A stretch of DNA of 64,000 bases from Cryptomeria japonica (lineage: Eukaryota; Streptophyta; Pinopsida; Cupressales; Cupressaceae): the NCBI RefSeq assembly GCF_030272615.1, contig NC_081414.1, positions 813,103,069 to 813,167,068 on the forward strand, written 5' to 3'. The notes under the pieces are model-generated. The model was not told the origin of the DNA. It made no database searches and saw nothing but the letters and a program-made list of their open reading frames with translations. This document shows, piece by piece, positions 35,566-47,410 of the stretch (position 1 is the first letter of the stretch; each line of letters starts with the position of its first letter). A program made the position numbers and the translations under genes.

Positions 35566-36583
35566 AGAAAGGTGTAACATTCAAATGGGCATAACAATGC
35601 CAAGAGGCATTTCAAGCATTAAGAGAATATATTTTATCAACACCAGTCTTGGTTCCACCGATACATGGAAAACCATTACTATTTTACATATCTACAATGA
35701 ATTCTTCTTTGGGTGCTCTCCTAACACAATATGATGAGCAAGGAAAAGAGAGAGTTGTCTACTATATCACTAGAACACTCATAGGATATGAACTCAACTA
35801 TACACCTGTACAACGAACATGTTTAGCGATGATCTTTGCATCCCATAAGCTCATACACTACATGTTGAGTTATAAGGTCTAGCTCATTGCATACTTTGAT
35901 CCACTCAAGTACCTATTGAATAGAGCAGCATTAACTAGAAGACTAACCAAGTGGGTCATGATGTTGAGTGAATTCAACACAGAGTATTTTGACCAAAAGG
36001 CCATCAAAGGGCATATCATAGGAAATCAACTGGCAGAGGCACCCATACAAGACAACCATCCATTAGTAATAGACTTTCCAAATGAATCATTGTTTTCATT
36101 TCAGCATCCACAAATTGGAAATTGTATTTTGACGGGTCCTAAAAAAATCATGGAGCAAGATCAGGAATTCTCTTCATCACTCCTCAAGGAGATTCCATTC
36201 CAAAATCATTCTAAATCAGCTTTCCATGTACCAATAATACAGTTGAATATGAATCCCTAGTCATAGGACTTCGTATTGTTGTGCAATGGATGACAATCGA
36301 GTTACAAGTCTATGGAGACACAACTTGTCATCAATCAAGTGAATGATGATTATAATATGAAAGATGACAAGCTAACACCTTACAAATAATTGGTGGAAGA
36401 ATACAAGTAGCATTTCACCAATGTAACATTTCAGCAAATTCCAAGAATGCAAAACAAGGCACCTAATGCAAGGGCAATAGTAGGATCTCCCCTGCATATG
36501 CCCAACAATAGAACTCACTTCGAGTTTATAGTGGAATAGCTCATGGTACCAGCATATGAAATACCATCCTTCGAGTATGTTTG
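35566..36583 (+). pseudogene. T2 classical RNase H and archaeal-type RNase H
   Basis: The classical RNase H runs 35571-36060: MNSSLGALLTQYDEQGKER, YYITRTLIGYELNYTP and KLIHYML align with T3 59110-59290. The aRNH follows at about 36105: LYFDGS-like text (broken by a stop after the Ser), NNTVEYESL, LQVYGD and QNKAPNARA, in shifted frames. So T2 shares the T3 order RT-RNH-aRNH. The text ends at 36583 inside the spacer before integrase, where C2 is inserted. Confidence 0.75.
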
Positions 36584-36666
36584 TGTTAGAATATTTAATC
36601 TTTACTTGGCTTAGGTTTATTTGTATTTAATTTGGGATATTCCTTTAAAATCCCTACATATAATTT
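36584..36666 (+). repeat. C2 5' LTR, first part
   Basis: TGTTAGAATATTTAATC to ATAATTT. The last five bases AATTT (36662-36666) are the N3 target, repeated at 44540-44544. Confidence 0.8.
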
Positions 36667-37859
36667 TGATAAACTTATAAGGCACTGAGAGGGGGGTGAA
36701 TCAGTGCAACAAAAAACAATATGAATCTAATCACCAACTTAGACAACTTAAAACTTAACAAGCATAAGAGGAATATGACCACATAAGCTAATGTCCAATA
36801 AAATAAATTCCACATAACATAAGAGATTTATACATGGAAACCCAAAAGGAAAAAACCACAATGGGAGTTAATACCCACAAGATTCACTATCTGCAGAATA
36901 GAAATCTTGACCGGTTAAGGTCTTACAAATATTCCTTGTTAGGAGCAGACCCGGTTAGGAGTCACCCGGTTAAGGGATTTAAATGATGAGCCATGTTAGG
37001 ATCTTTGACCTATTAGGATCAACCTCGCAAGAGGATTTAAGACTCTGATATAGAGCTACCCGGTTAAGGGATTTACAATGTAAGGCCTGTTAGGACCTAC
37101 CCGGTTAAGGGATTTTTCTATTGTAATTGTTAGGATAACAGTAGTTCAAATGATCTTCATATAACACCTCTATGTCTGATAAGATCCTCTTCAGATCCTC
37201 AAAACTTCAACAACACATCAATACAAAGCTTCACTTATCACCGCATAATCAACTTTGCCTTATTCACCTTCGATCTCATCAACATACGCATGTCTATCTC
37301 ATAACTCATCACACTTTTAATGGACATCAACTTAGTCAGCTACAATCTTGGAACAATTTCCTAGGTTCAATGAATCTAGACAAACTAACATTGCATGCCA
37401 AACTTATGTCATCCACCGATATAAAAAATCAAAACCTATTCTTTTTTACCAATTTAAGTGACTTTATCACTACCGGTTTAGTGTTCATCATAATACCTAT
37501 TTTGTACATCAAATCTCACTTGTCCGGTTGAATCTACCAATGTAGTCATGAACATAGCTCCAAATACCTGTCTCCATCACTCCTATAAAATTGCATCATT
37601 CAACTCCTCATCAATTACATGTACCAGTTGCATGAATGCAACTATGTCTTTGTTTACCGGTTAAGAACCTATTTGCCGGTTCACTAGTAAACTGTCATCA
37701 GTACCGATTATACCTTACCAGTTGGCTTCCAAGAATTATATGATTACAAAAACATTGGTGCCATCAATGATAGCACAAGACTTAGTCATCAAACATGAAT
37801 CTCAATCTCTTCATCACATTCACCAGTCAATCCTTTATCGGTTCAATCAAATGCCAACA
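36667..37859 (-). repeat. N3 3' LTR
   Basis: On the - strand from TGTTGGCATTTG to TTATCA. It holds three copies of a CCGGTTAAGGGATTT word (+ strand sense) and several TGTTAGGA words. The + strand ORF 37172-37531 recurs in the other LTR. Confidence 0.9.
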
Positions 37860-37874
37860 TTCTCCCCCTTTGGC
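37860..37874 (-). other. N3 polypurine tract
   Basis: On the - strand GCCAAAGGGGGAGAA just before TGTTGG. CCATCAATG upstream and CATTGATGGCACC in the LTR form an inverted pair. Confidence 0.8.
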
Positions 37875-38119
37875 ATTGATGGCAACACTTAGGGGAAAAA
37901 AATTGTCAACTAAGTGTGCAATACAAAAATTGACTTCATGACATATACTACCCCTTAGCAATTGCATGCTATTAAAAAAAAATGTAAACTACTACTCCCC
38001 CTTTACTATTACTCCCCCTTTGACAACAATACCAAACAAAGAACTAAAACCATGAAAGATAAATACATTTACATCAAAATTACATAGAATATATATAGAT
38101 GTAGGAGTTCAAAATGTTT

Positions 38120-41100
38120 TTACAATGTAATTTTAGAAAAAACATCACTAAAATGTGATTTCAACTGCATCAGATCATTATGCCAAGTCTCCAAAATAGT
38201 TTTGGTTATCTGCACATGTGTCTTTATCTGTCTAGCAAACTCCTCCATGGCATCTATGGTACTCATCTCCGATATTGCAACGAAGGCTTCAATTTCTTTT
38301 TAAGATCTTTGCAAGATTTCAACCTTTGGTATCAATTGTGTATATGATCCTCTTAACCTGTTCATTTTCATAAGCTTTCAGCTTGTGCTAAAGTTCAACA
38401 ACCAATTGTCCAAATTTGATAGCAAAGTCATTGAGGAGCTTGAATGACTCACTAAGAACTTCAAGTTCTTTCTTAGCTTCCTCCTTCTTCTTCTTCAAAT
38501 CAGCACAAAACAATGAAAATTTTGAAACAGTTGAGAGTATTTTACCTACGGTTTCAAGTCCTTCTTTCCAATAGTCCTTATTGATAGTAAGAGAAACTTT
38601 CCCTTTATCAATTTCAGTCATTAAGTGTTTTGTTCTCTTCTTCTTGTAATCCTTCTCAACACTGATATAAGTTGCATCCTCAAAAGATTTCATTTGTTCT
38701 TTGACATCAGAAACAAGTTGACCAAGCTTGTCAATAGGAGTAACAAAATTATCTATATCAGTCTCTGGTAGGAGACTTAACAAAATATCAACAACATTTC
38801 TTATTGTCTCTGCCTCCTTTTGTTGTTCTTTCATCCTCTTCTTCTTGGCCTAGGATTGCATGGCAATTGAAATCTCCATAAACTCAGTTGAGCTCAAATT
38901 GTTCATGTCTAGTGGTCCTTTGATGCTTATAGCATCATCATCTTCATCATCGACAATTTAATTTTTAGAATCAAGTGACAAAGGTGTCACTTTAGGTTTA
39001 GTCTTCTCTAACTTCTTCTCCCCTGTTTCCTCTTTTTCTTTAGTTTTCTCCTCTTCCTCTTCCTTTTCTTTTTCTTCTATCTTCTTTTCCTCTTTCTTTT
39101 CACTTTCCTTATCCTTTTCAATTTCTTGTACCGGTGGGAGTTCTGTATCAATAGTTTGAGTTACTACCGGTGGCTCCTCATCCTTCTTTTCTTCTTCATC
39201 TTTCTTTTCTTCTTGTCCCTATTCTTGTTCATGTTTCTCAGACATTTCAACATCAACATCATGTACATTTACATTATTAGTAGCATCAGCATCATCATTG
39301 TTACCGGTATCATCATCATCAGGGAGATTCATAGGTTCAGTTTGTGTGTTCACCGGTTGATCATCTAGCACAATTTCATTAGGCTTGAAATCAATTATTT
39401 TAACACCTTTCGGAAGATCTTCAGCCTCAAACCTCTCTGGTTCATCTTCCTTAACTTCTTCCTCTTCATTTGGAATTAGACCCAATACCTTCTTCAAAAT
39501 TTGTTCAATCTCCTCATGGACTGATTGATCTCACCGATTAACATTCTTGTCAACCTTTTCTTCGACCTAAAAGATGATTTTGCCTTAGCAAAAATTTCAT
39601 CTAGCTCTTCCTCAGTAGCTTCAGGTTGCAAAAATTTTCAGAAAATATTCAATTTATTCTCTATCTTGTTTCATGGTTGCCTGCCATCTAGCATCAATTA
39701 TATTATACAATGAATTTGGAATTTTCCCTTGCAATTCAATTAGGGCCTTGTTGTATTTATTCATCATGTAAACAATTGCATCTTCTATCTACCTTTGTTC
39801 ATCCTCACTAAACTTATCATAGATTTTCTTCACACTAGTCAGTACACCATACTCTTTAATGTTTATTATTAAACTTTCAAGAGGTGTGAACTTGGTTACT
39901 GGTTTCTTTGAAGATTTCACAGTTGGAGTACCAACACCCTTTGACATTTTGCCACTAGACCTTAGGGCTTTCTTTTCTCCTTCGGACTCAGTCTCTTCTT
40001 CATCAACATCTACCGACTTATGTGCTTGGTGCTTTTTCCTTTTACCAGTCTAAACCGGTGTAGCGGGTGGTTCAACAGTCTTACCTTTTCTTCGAAACTA
40101 AATCTTTGATGGTTTTGCCTTCTTTGTTGCTACTGGTTTATCCTTCTTAATAGCTGTTGGTTTTTCTTTCTCTGTAGCTTTCTCCTTTCCAACTCTTATC
40201 TTTACACCAGTGGGGGTACCGGTTGGTGCACTTGATATTCTAGTATGTTGAGCAGCATGATTTTATCCTGCTTCAGCAATAGCATCCTTTGTGAATCCTT
40301 CTTTCTCTATAAATGCTTCAACTTATTTTCTAACTTTCTTTGCAATAACCGATCTATTAAGTTCTAAATACACTTGAAGGGGTTTCTCCTTGTAAGTGCC
40401 AAAACATTCTGTTGTTGTATCTACCAATTAGGAAAGCAAATGATCAGCATATAAGATCCTTGTCAACTTCATATCCCATGGGAATAACCTATGTAGTCTG
40501 GGGCACAGTTGCCTCCATCATGCAAGTATCTGTATCAACCATAAAGCAAATTGTGTTTTCATACTAGTTGACAACCTCTATCGATATCCTTTCCTTTGCA
40601 TTCATTTTCTTTGGAAAGTCCTTAAAATATCCCCATGCAATCTTGTCAAAACTATTACCAAGCATTCCTATGCTATTCTTCATTTGTAACAATGCTCGAG
40701 TGCCATCTATCCATTGGATATCACCAATACTGAGGAAATAATTCTGAAAGCAAAAGAATAAACCAAGAATTATTGACCAAATTTGACCCTTAATCTTTTA
40801 TCCTTCTTGATGGATTCCAGGTTCAGCATAAGATGACTCCTCAACTCCTCCAAAAAGTCATAATCAACATCCTCTTTATCATCTAGTGGGCAGTGTGAAT
40901 AGCAGCAACAGGGATGTTGTTCATCCTACTAGAGTAATAGATCTGGTAATCGATAACCATAGAAGCATACTTTACTGTCAAATCATTGATATTATTCACC
41001 GTCATGGCTCTTCCATCTCATTTAGAACCTATTAAATTTTCTACATCATTCTTAGGAATGGATCTGAGTACAGGAACCTCACCAGTGGCACAAAATCCAG

Positions 41101-41515
41101 TGGCACAAAATCTGGTGACTACGTGAATAGCTTCCTTAGAAATTTTATGTGGTTGATCAAGCCACATAAACTGGTCATGAATTTTGCTAAGCACATATCT
41201 CACAAATTCATCATCAAAATCATTAATGAAATTCAAGGCATGGTGAAACCCTTTCTCGGTAACCCTTTTGAACTGATCTTTTATCACTATGTTCTTATCA
41301 CACAATGCTTCATACTGATAAAAAATAACAGCAATACCAAGATCCTCCAATTTACAATGATAAAATGATCTAACATCTTCAACATGTAAGACACAATAAG
41401 GAACTCTAGGTAGGGCTCTGACAGGATCAATTGCCTCAGACTTAAACGGGTGCCTCATGAAATTAGGATGGGGTCTATCAGTAACATCAAATAGACGTGG
41501 GGTGTCCATCTTCAA
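38120..41515 (-). pseudogene. N3 ORF2, unknown protein of the N1/N2/N3 family
   Basis: Starts MKMDTPRLFDV. The N-terminal domain has LHVEDVRSFYHCKLEDLG, VRYVLSKIHDQFMWLD, SKEAIHVVTRFC and GEVPVLRSIPKND. After a stop at 41018 come YASMVIDYQIYYSSRMN and KKDKRLRVKFGQ. A Lys-rich linker (40200-39980), FSEDEQ, a very acidic-basic stretch (39500-39000), and ETIRNVVDILLSLLPET...PIDKLGQLV (38830-38720) follow. An ATCGFCATG repeat near 41080-41110 gives FCATGFCATG. Many stops and frameshifts occur. It matches N1 ORF2 to its last residues (38120). Function unknown. Confidence 0.65.
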
Positions 41516-41971
41516 TGATTCAAAAAGATAAGTGGATAATAAGATTTCTGGGTAAATACCTTTTGCCGCTTCTGCACTAGGGTTCCAAACACCAACAAAG
41601 CTTTCTCATCGATTGTCAATCTCAAATCACACCAAATCACTTCAAATCTCTGTCAATGCTACAAGCACAAACTATGATCTTCTCTATTGTCTCTCCATGT
41701 GCTCACAAGAATCCAATATGACAAATAACATTCAAAAAGATCCTTTTATTTGCCCATTATCTACCACATTAAATGTCACTACCGGTAAAACTCTAAAATA
41801 TCTTTTAACACACTATCGATTCTCATAACACATCAAACCTACCGGTTTGATCGAAAAATCACTTCAAAATATCATAATGCATCAAATTATGTAGATTTAA
41901 CATACCTTATAGTCCTTCAGGGGGTTCTAAAATAGATCTAACATTAAGCTCCCCCTAAGCTTTTTAACAGC
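41516..41971. other. N3 spacer between ORF1 and ORF2
   Basis: 456 bp, AT-rich, no conserved frame. A CTCCCCCTAAGC tract near 41949 resembles one at the same place in N1 (10060). Confidence 0.5.
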
Positions 41972-43285
41972 TTAGTTTGTCGGTGAATGGTTCTCCACAT
42001 TAGGTGAAGAAATAGGATCTTCAAATGATTTGACTTCATTTTTCTCATCATCTTTATTTTTCCATATTTTGTTAATTTTAGCTTTGGTCTCCTCCACATC
42101 AACTTTCATCTTCCCTTTTCAGTCAGCAGATTGATTCATCAATTGGTTCACCTTAGCTCTGCAAAACTTTGCAATATGTCCCAGTTTATGACAATGATAA
42201 CAAGCCATACCAGATGCTCTCCAAGGTCTAGTATTTCCTCTACCAGTCCTTCTTCTACATTTCATAGCTACATGACCGTAGTTATGATAGATTGTGCAAA
42301 CCACATTCATCGCCTTTTCCATCTCATAGCGACTAGACCGGTTAGCATAGGGTCTCTGCTAGTTGGGACTTCTCTGGTCATTAAAGGTTCTTTGCCAACC
42401 ACCACTAGACCTCTGACTTATGTGAGGTGTAAGTTTATTTGCTCCATACCTGCACTCAACAACTCTATGTCCATGCATGTTGCAAATGTAACAATTACCA
42501 TTTTAGGTTCTAGGCTTGTATCCTTGATATGTATTAGGTCTATAACCATTAGTAACATCAGATCTGCTTCTACAAACATTACCAATATGTCCCGGTTTAT
42601 GACAGTTGAAACAAATAGGCTTATAGGATTTCTTACCAATGGGTTTATGAATCTTAGGCACAAATTTACCTTCAAGCATGTTGTCCTTAGTACCAGAAGA
42701 TTCACCTTTCTCAAATGTATTGTAACCCAATCCAATTATATTACCGTTCATCCTTTGAGATTGGATATGTTCATCAAGCATGGTAGAACTTTCATTAAAC
42801 TTAGCAAGCTTCTCATTAGCATCAGCAAGTTCTTGTGTAAGGTCTTCATTCCTTTTCATAAGAGTCTCTCTAAGAGACATTGCCATATCTAGTTTTGCCT
42901 TTATCTCTTCTTTTTCTTCTTTTTCCTCATGCCAATGTGCATATAGAGTACCATTTTTCTGATTTATCTTGAAGATCTCATGATCTTTCTCTTTGATCTT
43001 GTCTTCTGCTACCCTCCTTGCTTCAAGTTCCTGACTCATCCAGATGGTTAGGGCTTCTAGCTCTCTCTTCAAGTTAGTCTTCTCATCATTCAGTTTCTCC
43101 ACCTCATCAACCAATGCACCTATGTTTGATTCATCAGAAGAACTGCTCTCAAAAACCTCCAATAGTTGTTTGATTAGCTCTCTTCTTTTAGCAAGTGAAG
43201 CTATATACTTGTCTCTCAATGTTTCTAGGGATTTATCAATTTCTGCAAGTTTGTTAGACATCTCTCTATGACTCATATCCCCCAT
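41972..43285 (-). pseudogene. N3 ORF1: gag-like coiled-coil and zinc-knuckle protein
   Basis: 438 codons including the stop, one frame, start MGDMSHREM. Three internal stops (42503, 42359, 42119) and no frameshift. Residues 1-185 are coiled coil with EVFESSSSDESNIGALVDEV, shared with N1. Then SQRMNGNIIGLGY..KGESS, a SIRE gag motif. Knuckles are CFNCHKPGHIGNVC (residue 225), CYICNMHGHRVVEC, CTIYHNYGHVAMKC (second Cys is Tyr) and CYHCHKLGHIAKFC. The RRRTGRGN basic patch between knuckles 3 and 4 is shared with N1. Probable RNA-binding structural protein. Confidence 0.8.
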
Positions 43286-43328
43286 GTTTTCCTTAGGAAT
43301 CCTTCTCAAGTGGTTAACCTCAAAGAAG

Positions 43329-43346
43329 TTTATCTCTAATACCAAT
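43329..43346 (-). other. N3 primer-binding site
   Basis: On the - strand ATTGGTATTAGAGATAAA after the LTR end. It matches initiator tRNA-Met complement in its first 13 bases with one change. Confidence 0.75.
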
Positions 43347-44539
43347 TGATAAAACTATAAGGCACTGAGACGGGGGTGAATCAGTGCAAGCAAAAACAAT
43401 ATGAATCTGATCACCAACTTACACAACTTAAAACTTAACAAGCATAAGAGAAATATCATCACATAAGCTAATGCCTAATAAAACACATTCCACATAACAA
43501 AAGAGATTTATACATGGAAACCCAAAAGGGAAAAACCACGGTGGGAGTTAATACCCAAAAGATTCACTATCTACAAAATAGAAATCTTGAACGGTTAAGG
43601 TCTTACAAATATGCCCTGTTGGGAGCAGACCTGGTTAGGAGTCACCCGGTTAAGGGATTTAAATGATGAGCCATGTTAGGAGCTTTGACCTATTAGGATC
43701 AACCTCACAAGAGGATTTAAGACTCTGATATAGAGCTACCCAGTTAAGGGATTTACAATGTAAGGCCTGTTAGGACATACCCGGTTAAGGGATTTTGCTA
43801 TTGTAACTGTTAGGATAACAACAGTTCAAATGATCTTCATATAACACCTCTGTGTCTGATAAGATCCTCTTTAGATCCTTAAAAATTCAACAACACATCA
43901 ATACAAAACTTCACTTATCACTGCATAATCAACTTCGCCATATTCACCTTCGATCTCATCAACATACGCATGTCTATCTCATAACTCATCACACTTTTAA
44001 TAGACATCAATTTAGTCGGCTACAACCTTGGAACAATTTCCTAGATTCAATGAATCTAGACAAACTAACATTGCATGCCAAACTTATGTCAACCACTGAC
44101 ATAACAAATCAAAACCTATTCTTTTTTACCAATTTAAGTGACTTTATCATTATCAGTTTAGTGTTCATCAAAATACCTATTTTGTACATCAAATCTTGCT
44201 TGTCCTGTTGAATCTGCCAATGCAGTCATGAACATAGCTCCAAATACCTGTCTCCATCACTCCTATAAAACTGCATCATTCAACTCTTCATCAATTGCAT
44301 GTACCAGTTGCATGAATGCAACTCTATCTTTGTTTACCGGTTAAGAACCTATTTGTCGGTCCACCGGTAAACCGTCATTGGTAACGGTTATACTTTACCG
44401 GTTGACTTCCAAGACTTAGATGACTACAAAAACATTGGTGCCATCAATGACAACACAAGACTTAGTCATCAAACATAAATCTCAATCTTTTCATCACATT
44501 CACCAATCAATCATTTACCGGTTCAATCAAATGCCAATA
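43347..44539 (-). repeat. N3 5' LTR
   Basis: Partner of 36667-37859, same 1193-bp length. Its outer end on the + strand reads GCCAATA instead of GCCAACA, so the terminal TG on the - strand has become TA. Confidence 0.9.
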
Positions 44540-44983
44540 AATTTGTCCTCTAGTACATGTGTGAGGACAAGTCATTCCTTTTATTTTCCTTTATTAAGGA
44601 ATATTAGTTTATCCTCCTTAAGAGGATGTTGACACATTGCACACACATATTATGTATGGTGGAATTCATAGATTTGGGAGTTACTTTGTATCTCCTCTTC
44701 TCATCTTTATTTAAGAGATGCTTCTCCTTTCATTCTTCACTTTGGATATCATTGTAATGAGCTTCTTGCTTTATCTCCCTCTCTCTCTCTCTTTTGTTTA
44801 GGCTTTGCCTTCATTCATAATACATAAGTAGTTTTTCTTTTTTTTTTCCCCTTTCAAAATCTCGTCTCCTCTTCAAGTTTTGGGTGATTGCTCTCAATTT
44901 GCTCTCTACTTTGGTAACATTACTTCAATTAACATACTTACTTGGATTTATTTTTCATTTTCTTGCTCTTATATTTCCTTTCA
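44540..44983 (+). repeat. C2 5' LTR, second part
   Basis: Resumes after the AATTT duplication (44540-44544). It contains a TATTTAAG box at 44708, a CTCTCTCTCTCT stretch, and ends TTTCA before the PBS. Total LTR without N3 is about 520 bp, normal for copia. Confidence 0.8.
44708..44715 (+). promoter_or_regulatory. TATA-like box of C2 LTR
   Basis: TATTTAAG about 270 bp before the LTR end. Assignment by position. Confidence 0.45.
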
Positions 44984-44998
44984 TGACATCAAAGCAGG
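44984..44998 (+). other. C2 primer-binding site, mutated
   Basis: TGACATCAAAGCAGG compared with TGGTATCAGAGCAGG of copia elements using initiator tRNA-Met: three changes. Confidence 0.7.
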
Positions 44999-46454
44999 CT
45001 ACTAATCCTCGTTTAAGTGGAAGTTGATGAAGGTTGCCATTTTTTTTTTGGAGCTCACCTTTCTTGGAGGCCCTCTTTGAGAGAAGAGAAGAAGTTTTCT
45101 CTTTAACATTTTGTTGTGCAAGTTTTAGTTTAAGTTATAAATTATTTTTTTCAAACTTGTTAACAAGTTTGCATGCAAGTCTAATCCATTTATATTCTAG
45201 TTTAATTTTTTTTTAAGTTTTGGAAGGCTGCCAAAGTCTTGTTTCTGGTTTGAGTTTTAGTTCTGCAAGGCTTGCCGCAAAGCCCATTTTGTATAACTTG
45301 TTTTGGAAGGCTTGCCACCAAGACATTCTCTATTTATTTGATTCACAGAAATATTTTTAATTTTTTTCTAACATTTCCTACAGATTAATAAAGGCTCTTG
45401 TATTTAATCTTACATCTTTTTATTTAAATCTATTGAAAATAATTATATCTAAATCGAAATAAAACTTAAACAGTATAAATTTGAAACTATGATCTTTGTC
45501 CTTTGAATCGTATTCAAATCCAATTCAATTAAAACTTTTTTTTAAAGTTTATTATACTCATTTTTTTTTCACTAAAATCGTATTAATTTTTAAATTAGAG
45601 AGACATACTTTCGAATGCTTTATATTTCTCTGTGCGATTCTATGTGCATTGTGTTTTGTTAACTCCAGAATCTTTTCATTGCTATCCTGCGTTATTGCTC
45701 CTGCACTCTTATCTTCTTGCTAACGTTTCTGCATCATTATACACCGTTATATATCTTACCAAATTGTTTGATTGTGCCTCTACCTACATTTCTGTTCCCA
45801 GAACATAACGCATTTACATTAAAAAAAAAAAAAAAACCCTTTTTCTCTGCAATAACTATGTCGTAAACGCCTATGTGTCTTTCTTTATCTTTGCATAATT
45901 CTATTTTTGCACTTTTTCCAATCAACTTCACATTAAATTTTTATATATATTAGTTTTCTTCCATGTCTTGTCCTTGTTTATCGTGTCTTCCTTTCATAAC
46001 GTTGTTTAAATAAAAGTTTCAATATGTATCAAAATTATGAACTTTCTGTTGTTTTATTTATAAACTTCAGATACTATAATTTAATTTACATTTCTTAATA
46101 TACTTATTTAAGTTATTTAAAATAAAGCAACTTTACTCTATTTAATATAGAAGTCTAATTTCTTTTACATTAAGATTTATTTAAAAGTTTATAATAAATA
46201 AAGTTTTTTTAATAATATTAAAAAAAATTATTTTATTATTAAGATTTATTTTTTTTAATATAAATTTTGTTTAAATAAGATTAAAGTTGTTTTTTTTAAT
46301 AATTGAAATTTATTATTAAGGATTAAAAAATAATAGTTTATGATAAATAATTTGTTTTTTACAAATCAAATTTGGTTAATTTTAATCAAAGATGTTATTT
46401 TTCATTTTTTATTAAAGGGGATTTAAAAAAATTACTAACCATTATTTTGCTATC
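44999..46454 (+). other. C2 untranslated leader
   Basis: 1.46 kb, AT-rich with many homopolymer runs, including A15 near 45821. GCAAGGCTTGCC- and GGAAGGCTTGCC-like words occur at 45267 and 45306. No reading frame. Confidence 0.6.
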
Positions 46455-47410
46455 ATGTCTACTTTAATTCTGGAAATCAAATTAAATAGCTCCAATTATC
46501 ATTCATGGAAAACACATATTTCATTTATTTTTCGTTTCAAACACCTTTTGGATGTTGCAACTGATAAAAGTTTAGAGCCCACTACAACTTCTCCTCAAGC
46601 CAACCAAGATAGGTGGAAGGCTCAAGATGAGGAAGCAATTGGTTTGATTGGAATTTCAATGGTTCTTGATTTGTATGTTCTAATTGGAAATTGTACAAAA
46701 GCATATGAAGCTTGGGAAATTTTTAAAAAAAATATGATAGCTCAAATGAATCCCGAAAAATTCAGCTTCAAGATCAACTCGAAGATGTTAGGTATACAGA
46801 TTTTAAATCCATGGATGAATTCTTATTAAATTTTGATTCTATTAATAGTCAATTAACTGGTTTAGGAGTTAAACTAGCTAATATACATTTAATTCATTGT
46901 ATTCTTAAAAAATGTCTTCCTCGTCAATTTCAGCAATTTATTACTAATATTCATACTCGGCTTGCTATTCCTAGTTTAGCTACTCAATTAACTTATGATA
47001 TTTTTTGTAATTTATTACGTCAAGAGGAAGTTAAATTAATTTAGTTTGGTACTCTTAAAAGTAGTGAACATGCTTTTACGTCTAAAAATAAAAATCACAA
47101 TAATCATTATAAATCCAATAATAATTATAATTATAATAATCATTATTCTAATAATAAATTTCAATCTAAATCATATAATAACAATTCTAAAAATAATCAA
47201 AAGAATAATTATTCTAAGAGGCCCTATTGTACGTATTGTGGTAAGCATGGTCATGTGACTAATAATTGTTTTAAGAAACAAAATGGTAAAAAGCCAATGA
47301 ACCAAAATAATCAAAATAATAAACAACATAAACCTAATTATAAGAAAGGTAATCAAAATGGTAATTCATCTCATAATGCATTCACTTGTAGTTACAATGT
47401 TTCAAAGCCT
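46455..47410 (+). pseudogene. C2 gag (UBN2 type)
   Basis: Start MSTLILEIKLNSSNYHSWK. LNSSNYHSWKTHI and AYEAWEIFKK are UBN2-family landmarks, with LTGLGVKL and LKKCLPRQFQQF further on. A frameshift near 46815 and a stop at 47042 break it. An Asn/Lys-rich stretch (47080-47220) leads to the knuckle CTYCGKHGHVTNNC (47228). The frame then runs into protease. It forms the particle and binds RNA. Confidence 0.8.

Larger units (their letters stand above)
24843..36583 (+). mobile_element. T2: old Tat-type Ty3/gypsy element, 3' part displaced
   Basis: It starts TGTAGACGCCTAAAAATG after GATAA (24838-24842, presumed target duplication). Parts: 5' LTR to 25881, PBS, 2.7 kb leader, gag, protease, G-patch-like segment, RT, RNase H, aRNH. 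S2 interrupts between RT and RNase H. C2 starts at 36584 inside the text after aRNH, so integrase and 3' LTR are not visible. It has more frameshifts than T3, to which it aligns over most of its length. Confidence 0.85.
36667..44539 (-). mobile_element. N3: non-autonomous SIRE-like LTR element (ORF1 + ORF2)
   Basis: 7873 bp on the - strand, with perfect AATTT duplications. The LTRs are both exactly 1193 bp (36667-37859; 43347-44539). PBS at 43329-43346, ORF1 43285-41972, ORF2 about 41515-38120, PPT 37860-37874. It is inserted in the C2 5' LTR. The LTR pair shows scattered substitutions but no net length change. No pol genes. Confidence 0.9.

Noticed and set aside
37172-37531. 119-codon ORF in both N3 LTRs (also 43852-44211)
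   Set aside because: Present twice only because LTRs are copies. N1 LTRs have no matching ORF at the same place, and the translation has no recognisable motif.
39126-39368. Hydrophobic + strand ORF suggesting a membrane protein
   Set aside because: Antisense of the Glu/Lys-rich part of N3 ORF2.
47046-47258. Isoleucine-rich ORF
   Set aside because: Another frame of the Asn/Lys-rich AAT-repeat stretch of C2 gag.
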